Shown piece by piece: positions 1-9,635 of a stretch of 48,471 nt of DNA; position 1 is the stretch's first letter; each line of letters opens with the position of its first letter. The stretch comes from Prorocentrum cordatum (lineage: Eukaryota > Sar > Dinophyceae > Prorocentrales > Prorocentraceae), in NCBI GenBank assembly GCA_963575745.1, contig CAUYUJ010014615.1, positions 938,699-987,169 of the forward strand, in the 5' to 3' direction. The notes under the pieces were generated by a model that saw only the letters and a program-made list of their open reading frames with translations, searched no databases and had not been told where the DNA came from. The position numbers and the translations under genes were made by a program.

Positions 1-227
1 CCAGCAGGGGCCCCTGCTCAAGCGCGCCAGCCCAAATGAACTTCAGCAACGTCGTATTTGAGTCGAAGGGAAGCCCCTTCCCTTTGATCCCTCCCCCGCC
101 GGGAGGGGGTAGCGGGGGGGTCCCGGGGGGGGTCCCGGGGGGGGGGCGCCACTCAGATACGACGCCCCCCCCGCAAGTACTGCACGTAGGGATTCTTTAT
201 TGTTTCGGGGCCGCGCCCGAGCCGCCC

Positions 228-320
228 GAGCCGCCGCCGAGCCGCGCCCGAGCCGCGCCCGAGCCGCGCTCGGACCGCGCCCGAGCCGCGCCCGAGCCGC
301 GCCCGAGCCGCGCCGGAGTT
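228..320. repeat. 11-bp GC-rich minisatellite
   Basis: Tandem copies of GAGCCGCGCCC with a few substitutions, followed to about 400 by a looser series of CCCCAAGAGG-like units. Because 11 is not a multiple of 3, frames crossing it cycle through the same Arg/Ala/Pro-rich peptide, which explains the apparent ORFs here. I see no gene in 1-750. Confidence 0.7.
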
Positions 321-458
321 AGCCCCAAGATGCCCCCAAGAGGCCACCACGAGACCCCCAAGAGGCCCCCAGGAAGCCCCAAGAGGCCCCCCCCGCCACA
401 TACGAGAACGCATGGGTCGCCCTCCAGGGTCGGCGGCACCGGCCGTAAGGCCTTCGCA

Positions 459-536
459 ATAATCAAGAAGTCGTCCCCAGACTATGGCTTGACTATTTCT
501 GAATATTCCTCCTGTAGAGAGACATGCCCGACTTAA
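459..536. mobile_element. Right end of MITE family A (partial copy)
   Basis: The segment ends in CCTGTAGAGAGACATGCCCG followed by ACTTAA, matching the right terminal inverted repeat of the complete copies at 4911-5068 and 5477-5640. The preceding bases (AGACTATGG, GACTATTTCTGAATA) also resemble the interiors of those copies. I could not find a left terminus upstream, so this is a truncated or heavily diverged copy. Confidence 0.55.
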
Positions 537-751
537 CAGTACACCATAAGGGGCTTTATCTGACAGCCCCGCTAGCGCTCCTTCTCGGTGAGCTGCGCTT
601 CCCAGGTCGCCCAACGTCCGCGCCTCGCGATGCGTGGCGCGCGGTTGTCTTGGAGCTCTTGGAAAAGCGCGGCTCTCCAGCCCAGGCAGCGACGCCCGAA
701 GCGCGGTCATATTCGCTCCCCTTGGGGGTACCTGGGTGGGACGCACAGAGA

Positions 752-934
752 CATACTAGTACCATATGTCCTCCTTAGAGGCGCGCGTCCGCACCGAACA
801 TATAGTATACCCATCTTGTAGTACATCGTTTCCCGAGCGGTGTGGCCAGAAAGCGCCCGCAACGACGCATATACTATAAGATTTCTCGGTGCGCGCGTCG
901 CCACTGGGGGGGCAACGCACATAGTAGAAGTATG
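752..934. mobile_element. Palindromic element of about 183 bp
   Basis: The two halves are imperfect inverted repeats. The left arm begins CATACTAGTACCATATG and includes CGCACCGA then ATATAGTATA; the reverse complement of the right arm begins CATACTTCTACTATGTG and includes CGCACCGA then TATAGTATA. No convincing target duplication is seen. It is probably a MITE-like or fold-back insertion, type unknown. Confidence 0.4.
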
Positions 935-1400
935 TTGGGGTGGCGCCGACTGGGGGTCGCTGCTGGCAGCGCGGCGGACTTTGCACGCCCGGCGCCAATT
1001 CCCCCGACTGAGCTTGACGGGTCGAACGTTTGAGGCTGCACACCCAAACCTCTGGCGCTCTTTGTTCGTTTGCATTGTGCCAACAATTACACCCAAGGGA
1101 AGGGTTCCCTCTACAAAGACAACGCGCCGGAACCACCCAAAAGCAAGGCAAGCACAACGAGCACACACACACAAAAGCAGCACATGCACAAAACAACTCG
1201 GGAACATGCTCCACCTCGGAGAGCTCGCTGATGGCCCCAGGGCCCGCGGAAACGCCCCCCGAAGCCGTCGCAGAAGAAGAGCGCCGGGCTCGAGAGGGAC
1301 AGCGCCCGTCAGAGGCCGGGCGCCCCGCCCCGCCCCAGCGGGCCGCAGCAGACGCTCCACCGCGGCCCCGCGGGCGAGGCCCGCCCCCAGAGCGGCGCGC
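935..1400. other. Intergenic or intronic stretch without a recognised gene
   Basis: Mixed composition with a short (CA)n run near 1160-1175. Open frames exist on both strands but show no recognisable domain. If the coiled-coil exon at 1401-1463 is real, this is its downstream intron or 3' flank. Confidence 0.4.
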
Positions 1401-1463
1401 CTGCTTCTGCATCTCGCCCAGCGCCCGCACCTGCTCCTCGTAGTGCGACCGCTGCATTTGGTA
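1401..1463 (-). CDS. Candidate coiled-coil exon, exactly 63 bp
   Basis: On the minus strand a 3' splice site ending in CCCGCAG is followed by 21 codons (YQMQRSHYEEQVR.., ending MQKQ). A GC donor (GCGCGC) follows directly after CAG, and both ends are in phase 0. The peptide is strongly helical with heptad-like spacing. Two other candidates of identical length and phase lie at 3064-3126 and 10361-10423, which suggests a modular coiled-coil protein encoded on the minus strand. Function is unknown. The splice sites are read by eye, and no transcript evidence is available. Confidence 0.4.
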
Positions 1464-1610
1464 CTGCGGGCCGGCGCTCCCGCCATGCCCCGCCCGGCCC
1501 CCCCCCGGGGGCACCGCGGGCGGCCTCGTCCTCTCCTCCTGGGGGCCACGGGCGTCCTGGAAGGCCTCGCGAGAAAGAGCAACTCGATCCTCGGTCCTCC
1601 TGGTGCTCCT

Positions 1611-1661
1611 CCTCATCCTCCTCCTCCTCCTCCTCCTCCTCCTCCTCCTCCTCCTCCTCCC
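1611..1661. repeat. (TCC)n microsatellite
   Basis: Nearly pure CTC/TCC triplets. It generates poly-Pro, poly-Ser or poly-Leu frames on the plus strand and poly-Glu or poly-Arg frames on the minus strand, none taken as genes. Confidence 0.9.
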
Positions 1662-1663
1662 GT

Positions 1664-2020
1664 GAAGGATCACCTCGGGCCTGTGTGGCTCGGACACGTC
1701 TCGGGAACGCGCAAACATGGATTAGCGATCCATGGATTTGGCGCGCGGTCGACAAAACCATGGATCGGGGGAGGTGCCCTCCCCAAAATGCGGCCTGTGC
1801 CGCCTCGTTCGGCGGCGGAAATCCGCGATTTCTGGAAAAGGGACTCGTCGCTAATCCACGCCCCCTTGATCCATGTTTGCGATCGCCTGAACGTCCTTGT
1901 GGATGCAGTCCCTGGCCTCCCCCGTCCCCCGTCCCAGCGTCGGGGAGTCTGACCAGGAACCATAGGCCCCTGCTCCCAGCCAGGCCCCTGCTCTAGCTGG
2001 CGTGCCACCCGAGGATTCCC
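1664..2020. other. Unassigned sequence between two triplet tracts
   Basis: Contains short near-repeats such as ATTAGCGATCCATGGATT (about 1722) and CGCTAATCCACGCCCCCTTG (about 1850). I found no domain and no clear splice pattern. Confidence 0.35.
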
Positions 2021-2167
2021 CCCCACTCCTCCTCCTCCTCCTTCTCCTCCTCCTCCGCCTCCTCTCCTCCTCCTCCTCCTCCTCCTCCGCCTCCTCCGCC
2101 TCCTCCTCCTCCTCCTCCTCCTCCTCCGCCTCCTCCTCCTCCTCCGCCTTCTCCTCCTCCTCCTCTT
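2021..2167. repeat. Long imperfect (TCC)n/(CTC)n tract
   Basis: About 147 bp of pyrimidine triplets with interspersed CCG. The minus strand would read as poly-Glu/Arg. It is the source of several spurious long frames. Confidence 0.9.
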
Positions 2168-2819
2168 GGAACGTGGCAGCAGCTGGGGCACTATTTGGAA
2201 CACGGGGACGTTTATGAGTCGGTTCGAAACGCCTTGCACGAGCCAATACTTTTTTGCATGCTGTGCGGGGCGATGGCCCATTCCAGCTCAAAACCTGGGA
2301 AACTTCGGCGGCCCTGTAAGGCCTCGGGCACGGCCTCTAGGGGCCGATCGTTGTGCCTCGAGAAGTTTCGACCTGGTCTGCAGCCAGCCCATCGGATTCC
2401 CAGTTGATTCACGATGGCCTCCTTGCGGGGCCCCGCCCCTCGAAGTCAGGACCGACGGTGCCCACTTCTTCTCTGCCTGGTCAGGGGGCCACATGCGAGC
2501 CCTGCCCCTGCCCCCCTACGGTTTCCGAGGGGTTCACTTCGCTCCCGAACGAAGTCCATCCCCACCCTCCCCCATCGGGTCCTCCCAAAGTCTCCCAGGG
2601 ACTCCGCGCAGGGTCTCCGCGCGGCGCCCCCCGAGGCCCTCCCGCGAGGCCCCCCCCGCCGCGCGCCCCCTGGGCCGCGCCGCGCGAGAGGGCCCGGCGG
2701 TCGACGGGTCGCGCGGTCTTCGCCCTGCACGGCCCTGCGCGGAGGCCGACGCGGTGGCCCCTGGGTGCAGGCGGAGGAGGAGCGGCGCGCGGGGAGACCG
2801 TCGAGGAGGAGCTCGAAAT
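2168..2819. other. GC-rich unassigned stretch
   Basis: Very GC-rich from about 2600 (runs of GGCC, GCGCGC). Overlapping frames on both strands are low-complexity Pro/Arg/Ala. No gene is supported. Confidence 0.35.
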
Positions 2820-2862
2820 CCTCCTCCTCCTCCTCCTCCTCCTCCTCCTCCTCCTCCTCCCT
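2820..2862. repeat. (TCC)n microsatellite
   Basis: Pure TCC triplets, with further TCC-rich sequence to about 2930. Confidence 0.9.
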
Positions 2863-3063
2863 AGAAACTCGATCCTCGCTCCTCCTTCTCCTGCTCCTCC
2901 TCCCGCCTCCTCCTCCCGCCTCTTCCTCCAATTCGCTGACTGTCCTCGTCTCTCTCATTATCCTACTCCCCCTAGGGCCCACTAGCAGCGCGACCCCCCT
3001 CCACGTTTTTCTGGTGCCCTTGCGCCCTGTAAAAGCGAGGACAACAAAACAAGAGTGCAGGGC

Positions 3064-3126
3064 CTGCTGCTCCATCATCTCCTCCTGGGACTTCCGCTGC
3101 TGGAACTCCAGGACGAGGTCGTTGGC
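3064..3126 (-). CDS. Candidate coiled-coil exon, exactly 63 bp
   Basis: A strong 3' splice site on the minus strand (CTTCTCTCCTCAG) precedes 21 codons beginning ANDLVLEFQQRK and ending MMEQQ, then a GC donor (GCCCTGCAC). Length (63 bp), phase (0/0) and helical Gln/Glu-rich composition match the candidate at 1401-1463. A possible further piece with the peptide YQHQKLILEKQ lies near 3600-3640 on the same strand, but its borders are unclear. The most economical reading is a multi-exon coiled-coil gene running from about 10.4 kb down to 1.4 kb. Confidence 0.45.
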
Positions 3127-3129
3127 CTG

Positions 3130-3540
3130 AGGAGAGAAGCGCGGAAACAGGGAGAGGTGAAGAAACAGAGACAAGGGAAGGCAACAAAGGGAAGCCCGAG
3201 GACAATCACGGCAGGAAGCGGAGAACGATCATAAAAGGAAGAGCAGGGGGAGGAGAAGGAGGAGCTGCAGAAGCAGGAGAGGGCGGAACGGGAGGAGGAA
3301 AAGGACGGAGAGGAGGAAGAGGCAGCAGGCACGCAGGAGGAAGAGAAAAGGCACGGTCGACAAAGAAGTACAAGAGTACGAGCGTAATGACGGAGAGGGG
3401 TGTGGCGAGGAACATGATGAGAAACGGGCAGGGCTAGACGTAGAAACACATGGAGAAAGAAATAAGGAAAGAGATCGTGGTCAGAAACGGAAGGATAATA
3501 CACTGACAAACGAACAAGACGAGGAGGAAGGGAAGGAGGG
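3130..3540. other. Purine-rich stretch without a recognised gene
   Basis: GA-rich on the plus strand (GAGGAAGAGG-type runs) without strict periodicity. No domain was recognised. Confidence 0.4.
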
Positions 3541-3566
3541 CGACGACGACGACGACGACGACGACG
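3541..3566. repeat. (CGA)n microsatellite
   Basis: About eight perfect CGA triplets. Confidence 0.9.
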
Positions 3567-4015
3567 GGTCCCGAGCACTGCAGGGGAGGGGGCGGGCTCC
3601 TGCTTCTCGAGTATCAGCTTCTGGTGCTGGTACCTCGCTCCGCCAGGGGGAACACCGGGCGTTGTCAGAACTGGGTTTCGTGGGACGCCCCTCCCGCCCC
3701 GTTCCACTAACCGGAACTGCCGCCACCCGAAAAACACCAGCTACGGCAGACCTGTTCAGTGACTCTGGCCAATTCAGGGGCTTCGGGGCCCTACCACCGA
3801 CCAGGTCCCCTTACCTGGGGTCCCGGCTATACCCGAGAGAACCGAGGGGGGGGGCGCGCGCGGAGCTCCCGCCACCCGCGTCGGCGCGGAGCCAGGGCGT
3901 CGGCGGAGGAGGAGGATGGGGAAAGAGGGCGGGGGGGGGGGACGAGGACGGGCAGGGCGAGAGGGGGCCGGGGGGGCCAGGAGGAGGGGGAGAACGAGAA
4001 GGAGCAGGGCGCGGA

Positions 4016-4071
4016 GGAGGAGGGGGAGGAGGAGGAGGAGGAGGAGGAGGAGGAGGAGGAGGAGGAGGAGG
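4016..4071. repeat. (GGA)n microsatellite
   Basis: Nearly pure GGA triplets at the end of a G-rich region that begins about 3900. Confidence 0.9.
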
Positions 4072-4163
4072 CTTGGCCGAGCCAGGCATGGGCTGGGGCG
4101 TGACCTCGGGTGCGCTACGGGGCCAATGCACAAACGAGCTCGCAGGAGGAGGATCAGGAGCAG

Positions 4164-4418
4164 GAGCTAACGCAAAGACGCCCCGCCCGCCCTGGGTGAT
4201 TGAGGGGTCTCTTGTCTTGCATCAGCCTTCCCTTGATCGAGCTGTTGCTGGCGACTGTCGCGATGCCGCCGAGAGTTCCTGCTGTCCTGTGCAAGGCACG
4301 CCTTTCTTGCTCTTATGGCTGCGGCTGCTGCAGCGGCCGCCTCTGACGCTTCGGGCCCCTGAGGCCCAACAGCTTGCCGAAGAAGTTCAACAACAAGAGC
4401 TAACGCAACGACGCCCCG
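4164..4418. repeat. 22-bp direct repeat flanking 211 bp
   Basis: The sequence GAGCTAACGCAA followed by a variable base and GACGCCCCG occurs at 4164-4185 and again at 4397-4418 with one mismatch. On the minus strand the interval encodes a helical Ala/Arg/Gln-rich peptide that could be an exon, but no clear splice sites were found. Confidence 0.4.
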
Positions 4419-4910
4419 ACCCCGAGCCCAACTGGACGTAACAATTGGGCGCGTCGGGCAGCACCCCCAGCGGGCAGCGCGCGCTGGTGCTGCGGCGAGG
4501 TCCCTCGGAGAAGGACGCGCTCCCGGTCCCGCAGAGCAGCGGGCGAACGAGCGAGAGAGCTCTCCACTGCGAAATCGATGCGCGATCGCGTTTGGAACTG
4601 GAGCCCCGCGGGACAATACGATTACAAGCGCTGTGCCCTCGAACGTGTGTGATGCGCACTTCGCGATGTCGCATGGGCCCTGGGAGAAGCTGCGCGAGCC
4701 CGGCGGACGCCATGGGGCCCCAGAAGGGGCTGCCACGTGGGCCCGAAGACCCTTCGAACAACGGGTGAGGTGTCACGCGGGCCACGCGAAGGGTTTGGCG
4801 CCCGATCGCCTCTTGTCCTCTGCACGGACAGCGTCGCAGTCACCTTCGACGCCCCCGAACTGATGCCGTATGCGCGTATCGCTTCTGAAACCATCTGCGC
4901 ACGGCTAACT

Positions 4911-5068
4911 TTAAATCGGGCATGGCCCCCTACAGGCCGATTTTAAGCGAACCAACATTTTATTCAGAAAAGGGCCCAGCATACTCAAACATGGTCAATC
5001 AATCGTCCCAATACTATTTTAAAATTATTTTTGAATAGTCATCCTGTAGAAGGACAGGCCCGACTTAA
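4911..5068. mobile_element. MITE family A, complete copy with target duplication
   Basis: This is a 158-bp element with terminal inverted repeats of about 26 bp. The left end is TTAAATCGGGCATGGCCCCC and the reverse complement of the right end is TTAAGTCGGGCCTGTCCTTC; both continue into TACAGG. It is flanked by an 8-bp direct repeat with one mismatch, GGCTAACT at 4903-4910 and CGCTAACT at 5069-5076. There is no coding capacity. The AT-rich interior contrasts with the GC-rich surroundings. The 8-bp duplication is typical of hAT-superfamily transposition (established knowledge); the family assignment is inference. Confidence 0.8.
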
Positions 5069-5468
5069 CGCTAACTTCACTTCGCGAGGGAGGGCACATC
5101 TGGCGCATCGCACAAAAGCCCCGCTGGCGCGCCTGGTCGCTCGACGGGAAGCTGCGGCCACAAGGAGAGGGACGAGAGGACAAGGAATGGGCAAGAAGCA
5201 CGAGAGACGAGGAGTTATGTTTGTCCCACCCCCCAAGACAAATCCGCTTCCCCTCGTGGGGGCTATACCCGTCCACAACAAAGAGCGATCGTGCTCGATC
5301 GGCCGTGCTCGATTGGCTGTGGAGCATGGGGAGGAGAGGTGAGGAGGGACGAATGCGCCGACGAAGGTGAGGGACTGGGCGGGCAACAATCATCCTGCTC
5401 GCCCTCGGCAGCGCGCGCCGCGCTCCCTGGCTCATGCGCCGCCCCCTGGCTGGTGGGCGACTGAGAGG
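5069..5468. other. Spacer between two MITE copies
   Basis: Contains a short near-duplication (GATCGTGCTCGATCGGC and GTGCTCGATTGGCTG, about 5287-5320). Frames on both strands lack recognisable domains. Confidence 0.35.
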
Positions 5469-5476
5469 GGGTATCT

Positions 5477-5640
5477 TTAGGTCGGGCATGTCCCCCTACA
5501 GGCTGAGCTTGGACGAAATATCGAAACATAGTCAACAACATACTCAAGACCAATTCAAGAATAGTCCATACATCGCCCCCAGACTATTTTCTGGAGCTAT
5601 GTTTGGATAGTCCTTCTGTAGAGGCACAGGCCCGACTTAA
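5477..5640. mobile_element. MITE family A, complete copy with perfect 8-bp target duplication
   Basis: The left end TTAGGTCGGGCATGTCCCCC (then TACAGG) and the right end CTGTAGAGGCACAGGCCCGA (then CTTAA) are inverted repeats of each other and match the copy at 4911-5068. The element is 164 bp and is flanked by a perfect direct repeat, GGGTATCT, at 5469-5476 and 5641-5648. The interior has no ORF. It must have been mobilised in trans, and no matching transposase is in the window. Confidence 0.85.
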
Positions 5641-5758
5641 GGGTATCTGGCCGCGACGTCAGTCAAGCAGCTAGGCAGCGCTGGGCCGCCGCAGGCCGGG
5701 ACACACCACCGCGCCTCCGCACGGCTTTGGCGGAAGTTCGGGGACAAACAGCGCGCGG

Positions 5759-6056
5759 TGGACGGTTTCCCCCAGGGCCGTAGGCGACCCGAGGAGGAGG
5801 AGGAGGAGGAGGAGGAGGAAGAGGGAGGAGGAGGAGGAGGAGGAGGAGGAGTAGGAGGAAGGAGGAGGAGAGGAGGAGGGAGGAGGAAGAGGAGGAGGAT
5901 GAGGAGGAGGAGGAGGAGGAGGAGGAGGAGGGAGGGAGGAGAGGAGGAGGAGGAGGGAGGAGGAGGAGGAGGAGGAGGAGGAGGAGAGGAGGAGGAGGAG
6001 GAGGAGGAGGAGGAGGAGGAGGACGGGTCGCCTAATCCCTTCGGAGAAACCCTCCA
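5759..6056. mobile_element. Inverted-repeat element with (GGA)n core, perfect 8-bp target duplication
   Basis: The left arm starts TGGACGGTTTCC and reaches TAGGCGACCC at 5790. The reverse complement of the right arm starts TGGAGGGTTTCT and also reaches TAGGCGACCC. About 230 bp of GGA/GAG triplets lie between the arms. The direct repeat GCGCGCGG flanks the element at 5751-5758 and 6057-6064. The same two arms occur 13.7 kb apart at 25612-25638 and about 39378-39405, each next to a (GGA)n tract, which I interpret as a second copy split by a retrotransposon. There is no coding capacity; hAT-like by the 8-bp duplication. Confidence 0.75.
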
Positions 6057-6064
6057 GCGCGCGG

Positions 6065-7640
6065 GGGGACATGCCCGACAGCCTCCGCAAGGATGTCCGC
6101 GTAGACGTCAGCCACGTCGTCGCGGCGGCTCTGGAATGGCCCGCAATCGCACGCGGCCGCGCGGTCGCCGCGTGCGCCCAGCTGCTCGAGGCGGTGCTCC
6201 CGCGTGGGCGTCTTCTCGATCGGGCACGGCGCGCCGGGCGGGCGCGGCGTCGGAGTGCCCGCGGGAGGCAGGTGCGGCATCGACGCGCCCTGTGCCCGCC
6301 AAGGGAAAGCCCGAGATGGAGCGCTCGGCGGCGAGGCTGAACGCTGCAGAGCGCTTGCTGGGCAGGTGCTGCTCTGGGGCCTCCGAGCGGAGCGGGTCGC
6401 TCACTCTCTCTCTCTCTCTCTTTCTGCCAATTTCGAGGCCGGGCAGCCGCGCAAGGCGAGTGCGGGCGACAATGCCGAAATGCCGCAACATGTCCAGGAT
6501 GCCGTCCGCGGCAACATCGTCGACGCCAGTGCGCTGATTGACGTCGCGGGCGGCTGCGGCCGCATCGCCTCCGACAGCAGCCCCAAACACAAGCGCGCAC
6601 CCCAAGCGCTGCTGGGTCTGCTCTGGGGCGCTGGTGGCGTGCAGTGGCACAGCCTGGCCGCCGCGCGTTTTCGTGTCAAGCAGGTTCAACCCGTCGGAGC
6701 GGCAGGGGATGCGCGCTGCGAGGGCCCGCGCGTCGCCGGGGAGTGCTGCTGGTGGAGCGCCAGCCAGCGCTAGCAAGGGTAACGCGTCGTGAGCTGCAGC
6801 AGGGTGTTGCTGGCCGCCGCGGCCACCTCTGCAGTGGCGAGGAGTTGCACTGCGATCGCCAGCGGCACCTTCAGAAACCTATCGTTTGCGATGCCGATTC
6901 GCCAGCCGGCAGAGAAGCAGGCGCGGGTCGGTAACGACGACGTGCCACACCACGGTGATGAACGTGCAGAAGGTGGGGTTGCCCTCCTGGCTCTCCTGGA
7001 TGAGGCTTGCGTGCACGATGAATGAGCGACGGCCCCCCAGCAGAGTCCGAGAAAAACGCTTCGACTCGGAGACCCCATCAGAGGATAGCCATGGGGACTG
7101 CCACCGTGGGCGCCTTGGTCGCGGCTGCTGCCAGGGCGTCGGCCCACCTCCCCGCCTGCCCGGAGACACTCCCGATGTCCATGCCGCTGAGCGCGTGCTC
7201 CAGGAATGCCCGCGCGGCTGCTCTGACCTCTGCGATCTCCAACGGCGCTCCAGCGCACCGCCCGGCTCCGAATTGGCGCCCCTCGCCCAGGGCAGGGCAA
7301 ACACGGCCCCACGGCGAATCAAAGCAGGGCCTCGTCGTGCAAGATGGGGCGGATGCTCTCGCACATGGCCATTTCAGGAACTCCACTGTGCCAGGGCGCG
7401 CGGGGCCATCCGAGCCGGAGTGGAGGCACAGGACGCGGCTGTCACGCCAATCGCTAGGCCCACAACCAGGAGCAGGCTTGATGGCAGCGGCCTGGCAGCC
7501 GACGAGCCGCAGAGTGACCTTCAAAAGCTTCTGTATGGGTATGGCCGCAGCCACACCGAGCGCCTCCAACAACGCCACCTCGCTCGCTGGCCCGAAGGGT
7601 TCCGTGTGAAACCGCGCCTGGACGCCTTCGTCGGCAGAAG
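6065..7640 (-). pseudogene. Frame-broken coding remnant or multi-exon gene, unknown product
   Basis: Minus-strand blocks look coding but jump between frames. About 7575-7380 reads LLEALGVAAAIPIQKLLKV and onward. About 7270-7089 includes FLEHALSGMDIGSV and WADALAAAATKAP. About 7075-6890 reads HASLIQESQEGNPTFCTFI and onward. About 6900-6770 includes QLLATAEVAAAASNTLL. About 6770-6430 includes LVFGAAVGGDAA and ILDMLRHFGIVA. The Ala/Leu-rich helical character resembles ARM/HEAT-type repeats, but I do not recognise the family. Several frame changes occur without good splice sites, for example near 7365, favouring a decayed gene; small introns with GC donors are the alternative. Confidence 0.35.
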
Positions 7641-8054
7641 GGCCTGAGGCCCCGAAGAGCGCCGACCCGGATGTCGCGCCCCCCGCGCGTGCTGCCGCAG
7701 CGGATCTTCACAGTGGCTGCCTGGGCCGCCAGGGGCCTTGAGATGCGCCTTCGGCGTCGCGAGACGGGGGCGTGGCAGGGGAGGGCACCCGATGGGCGCG
7801 CTCCTCTCCGAGGCCCTGAATCAAACCCCTGACAAGCGCGGCCCGATCGCCTCCGACCGCCCGCCGAGTGCGGGCGCGGAGGGCCGCGGGGGACCCTGGG
7901 AGGGGCCGCGCGGGCTCCTGGTCCGCAGGTTTCCGAAGAACCCTGCACCGCCAGTGGGCAGCCACGGCCTCCGACGTCCCCATGCCGACGAGGAGCGCCT
8001 CGGGAGGGAGGATGGGGAGGGGGAGGGGGGGAGGGGATTGGAAGACATAGAGGA
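7641..8054. other. GC-rich unassigned stretch
   Basis: Lies between the coding remnant and the ATG-triplet array. Frames on both strands are Arg/Pro/Ala-rich without a recognisable domain. Confidence 0.35.
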
Positions 8055-8082
8055 TATAACATGATGATGATGATGGTGATGG

Positions 8083-8117
<35 letters not shown>

Positions 8118-8268
8118 GTGATGATGCTGTTGTTTTTGATTGTGATGACGGCGTTGATGTTGTTGATGATGATAGCGATGATGATGAGGATGAAGATGAT
8201 GATGGTGACCAGGATGATGGTCATGATGGTGATGATGATGCTGCTGCTGATGATAATGATGATGCGGG
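8055..8268. repeat. (GAT)n microsatellite array
   Basis: Long imperfect GAT/ATG triplets with scattered GGT and GCT units. Apparent poly-Met or poly-His frames arise from it. Confidence 0.9.
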
Positions 8269-8275
8269 GAAGAGG

Positions 8276-8478
8276 AGGAGGCGGAGGCGGAGGAGGAGGA
8301 GGAGGAGGAGGAGGGAGGAGGGAGGAGGGAGGAAGAGGGGAGGGACGAGGGATGAGGAGGGAGGGGGGAGGGAGGAAGGAAGAGGAGGGAGGAAAGAGGA
8401 GGAGGAAGAGGAGGAGGAAAGCGAGGGTGAGGAAGAGGAGGAGGAGGAGGAGGAGGTGGAGGGAGGAGGAGGAGGAGG
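8276..8478. repeat. (GGA)n tract at the end of repeat R1-a
   Basis: Imperfect GGA/GAG triplets that form the (TCC)n tail of the minus-orientation R1 element starting at 8479. Confidence 0.85.
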
Positions 8479-9163
8479 ACCAACGTAAACCCAAGAGTCA
8501 TCAACAATGTTGGAATAAACCCTCCCTCCAAGCTCCCTCCTCATAGGCCCCATACAGAGGGTCATTTCCACTGAAAGAACTGCTTCGTTGGAAGAGCCTG
8601 ACGCATGCCAACTCATCGTTCTCGGGTTGCCAACGTCACGGATTAAACCGACTGTTGCGTTTTGGCGGCCCCGAGCCGTACCATAACGGTATTCTTGGGA
8701 TTTCAACGTTGCGAACCAAACTAACTGTTGCACCCGCAAAATCCGGAATCGTTGCAACACATCATTGCTGGTACGCTGGTCACGGGAAACCGTGAAGCTC
8801 TTGCAAACTCTACAAGCGAATGTGCGCGGAGCTAAGGCGAGAGCCACATGTTGAAAACGACCCGCCCTCAATCCGTGAAGCTCTTGCACATTTTTACAAT
8901 GCGCGCTGCGCTAAAGCGAGAGCCACATGTTGAAAACGACCCGCCCTCAATCCGTGAAGCTCTTGCATTCCAAAAACGAATGTACGCGGCGCTAAGGCGA
9001 GAGACGCATTTTGAAAACCACCCGCCTTCCATGTTTGAAGCGGCTGTCAGGTTTGAGCTTCAGGGGCGTCGGTGGTAAAGAAATCTCTGGCGAAACGCCC
9101 GGACCGCCCTAAAAAGTGGCCTCGCGATGCGGCGAGGGAAATCATATGTAAGGACAAGGAACC
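8479..9163 (-). mobile_element. Dispersed repeat R1, copy a
   Basis: The reverse complement aligns along its length with copies at about 45386-46148 and 46277-47032. The order is a 5' part containing GGGCGGTCCGGGCGTTTCG; three tandem units of about 80 bp (TTGAAAAC landmarks at 8851, 8930 and 9011); a 3' part with GCCAAAACGCAACAG; and an end reading GACTCTTGGGTTTACG, then TGG and a long (TCC)n tract. There is no long ORF. The fixed end next to (TCC)n resembles a SINE- or MITE-like insertion with a simple-repeat tail, but no target duplication could be defined. Confidence 0.7.
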
Positions 9164-9241
9164 GAGAATGAGGATGAGGATGAGGAGGAGGAGGATGAGG
9201 ATGAGGATGAGGAGGAGGAGGAGGAGGAGGAGGAGGCGGAG
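9164..9241. repeat. (GATGAG)n/(GGA)n tract
   Basis: Hexamer-like GAGGAT units grading into GGA triplets. It borders the 5' end of R1-a. Confidence 0.85.
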
Positions 9242-9635
9242 GCATGGAACAATGGAGAACGGAGAAGCGAAACCCACGCGAGAGGACCGCCTCACAAAAA
9301 GCACTGCCTCATCGCAAAACGGGCCGCCCTCCGCCACCACACGGGGAGACCACCCTCCTCACGTGAAGGAGAGGCAACTCGCTAATCGGCGAGGAGCTCA
9401 CGCAACACGGTCGAGGTACAAGTTATCGCCGTGTCGCCCCGTGATTCGATACTCATACGTGATGGCGGCGGTGCGTAGGGGGACGGTCAGCTCACCTCCT
9501 TACTGTGAAGGCCTTCCCGGCTATCAGCCCCTGCCAATACATATGACACGCGCAACTGGGTTGGTACCCCAGGGCGAGTAAGCAAGAAGGCCCCATGGGA
9601 CTTATGGACCACGCGGCCCCGCCACCCCACCAAAG
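9242..9635. other. Unassigned stretch
   Basis: Moderate composition with no recognised domain, repeat or splice pattern on either strand. Confidence 0.35.

Noticed and set aside
36-536. 166-aa plus-strand ORF
   Set aside because: Pro/Arg/Gly low-complexity frame through an 11-bp minisatellite and a MITE end.
5671-6600. 309-aa minus-strand ORF
   Set aside because: Most of it is the (GGA)n core and arms of the inverted-repeat element at 5759-6056.
7454-8531. Long minus-strand frames rich in His, Ile, Leu and Ser
   Set aside because: Read-through of the GAT and GGA arrays at 8055-8478.
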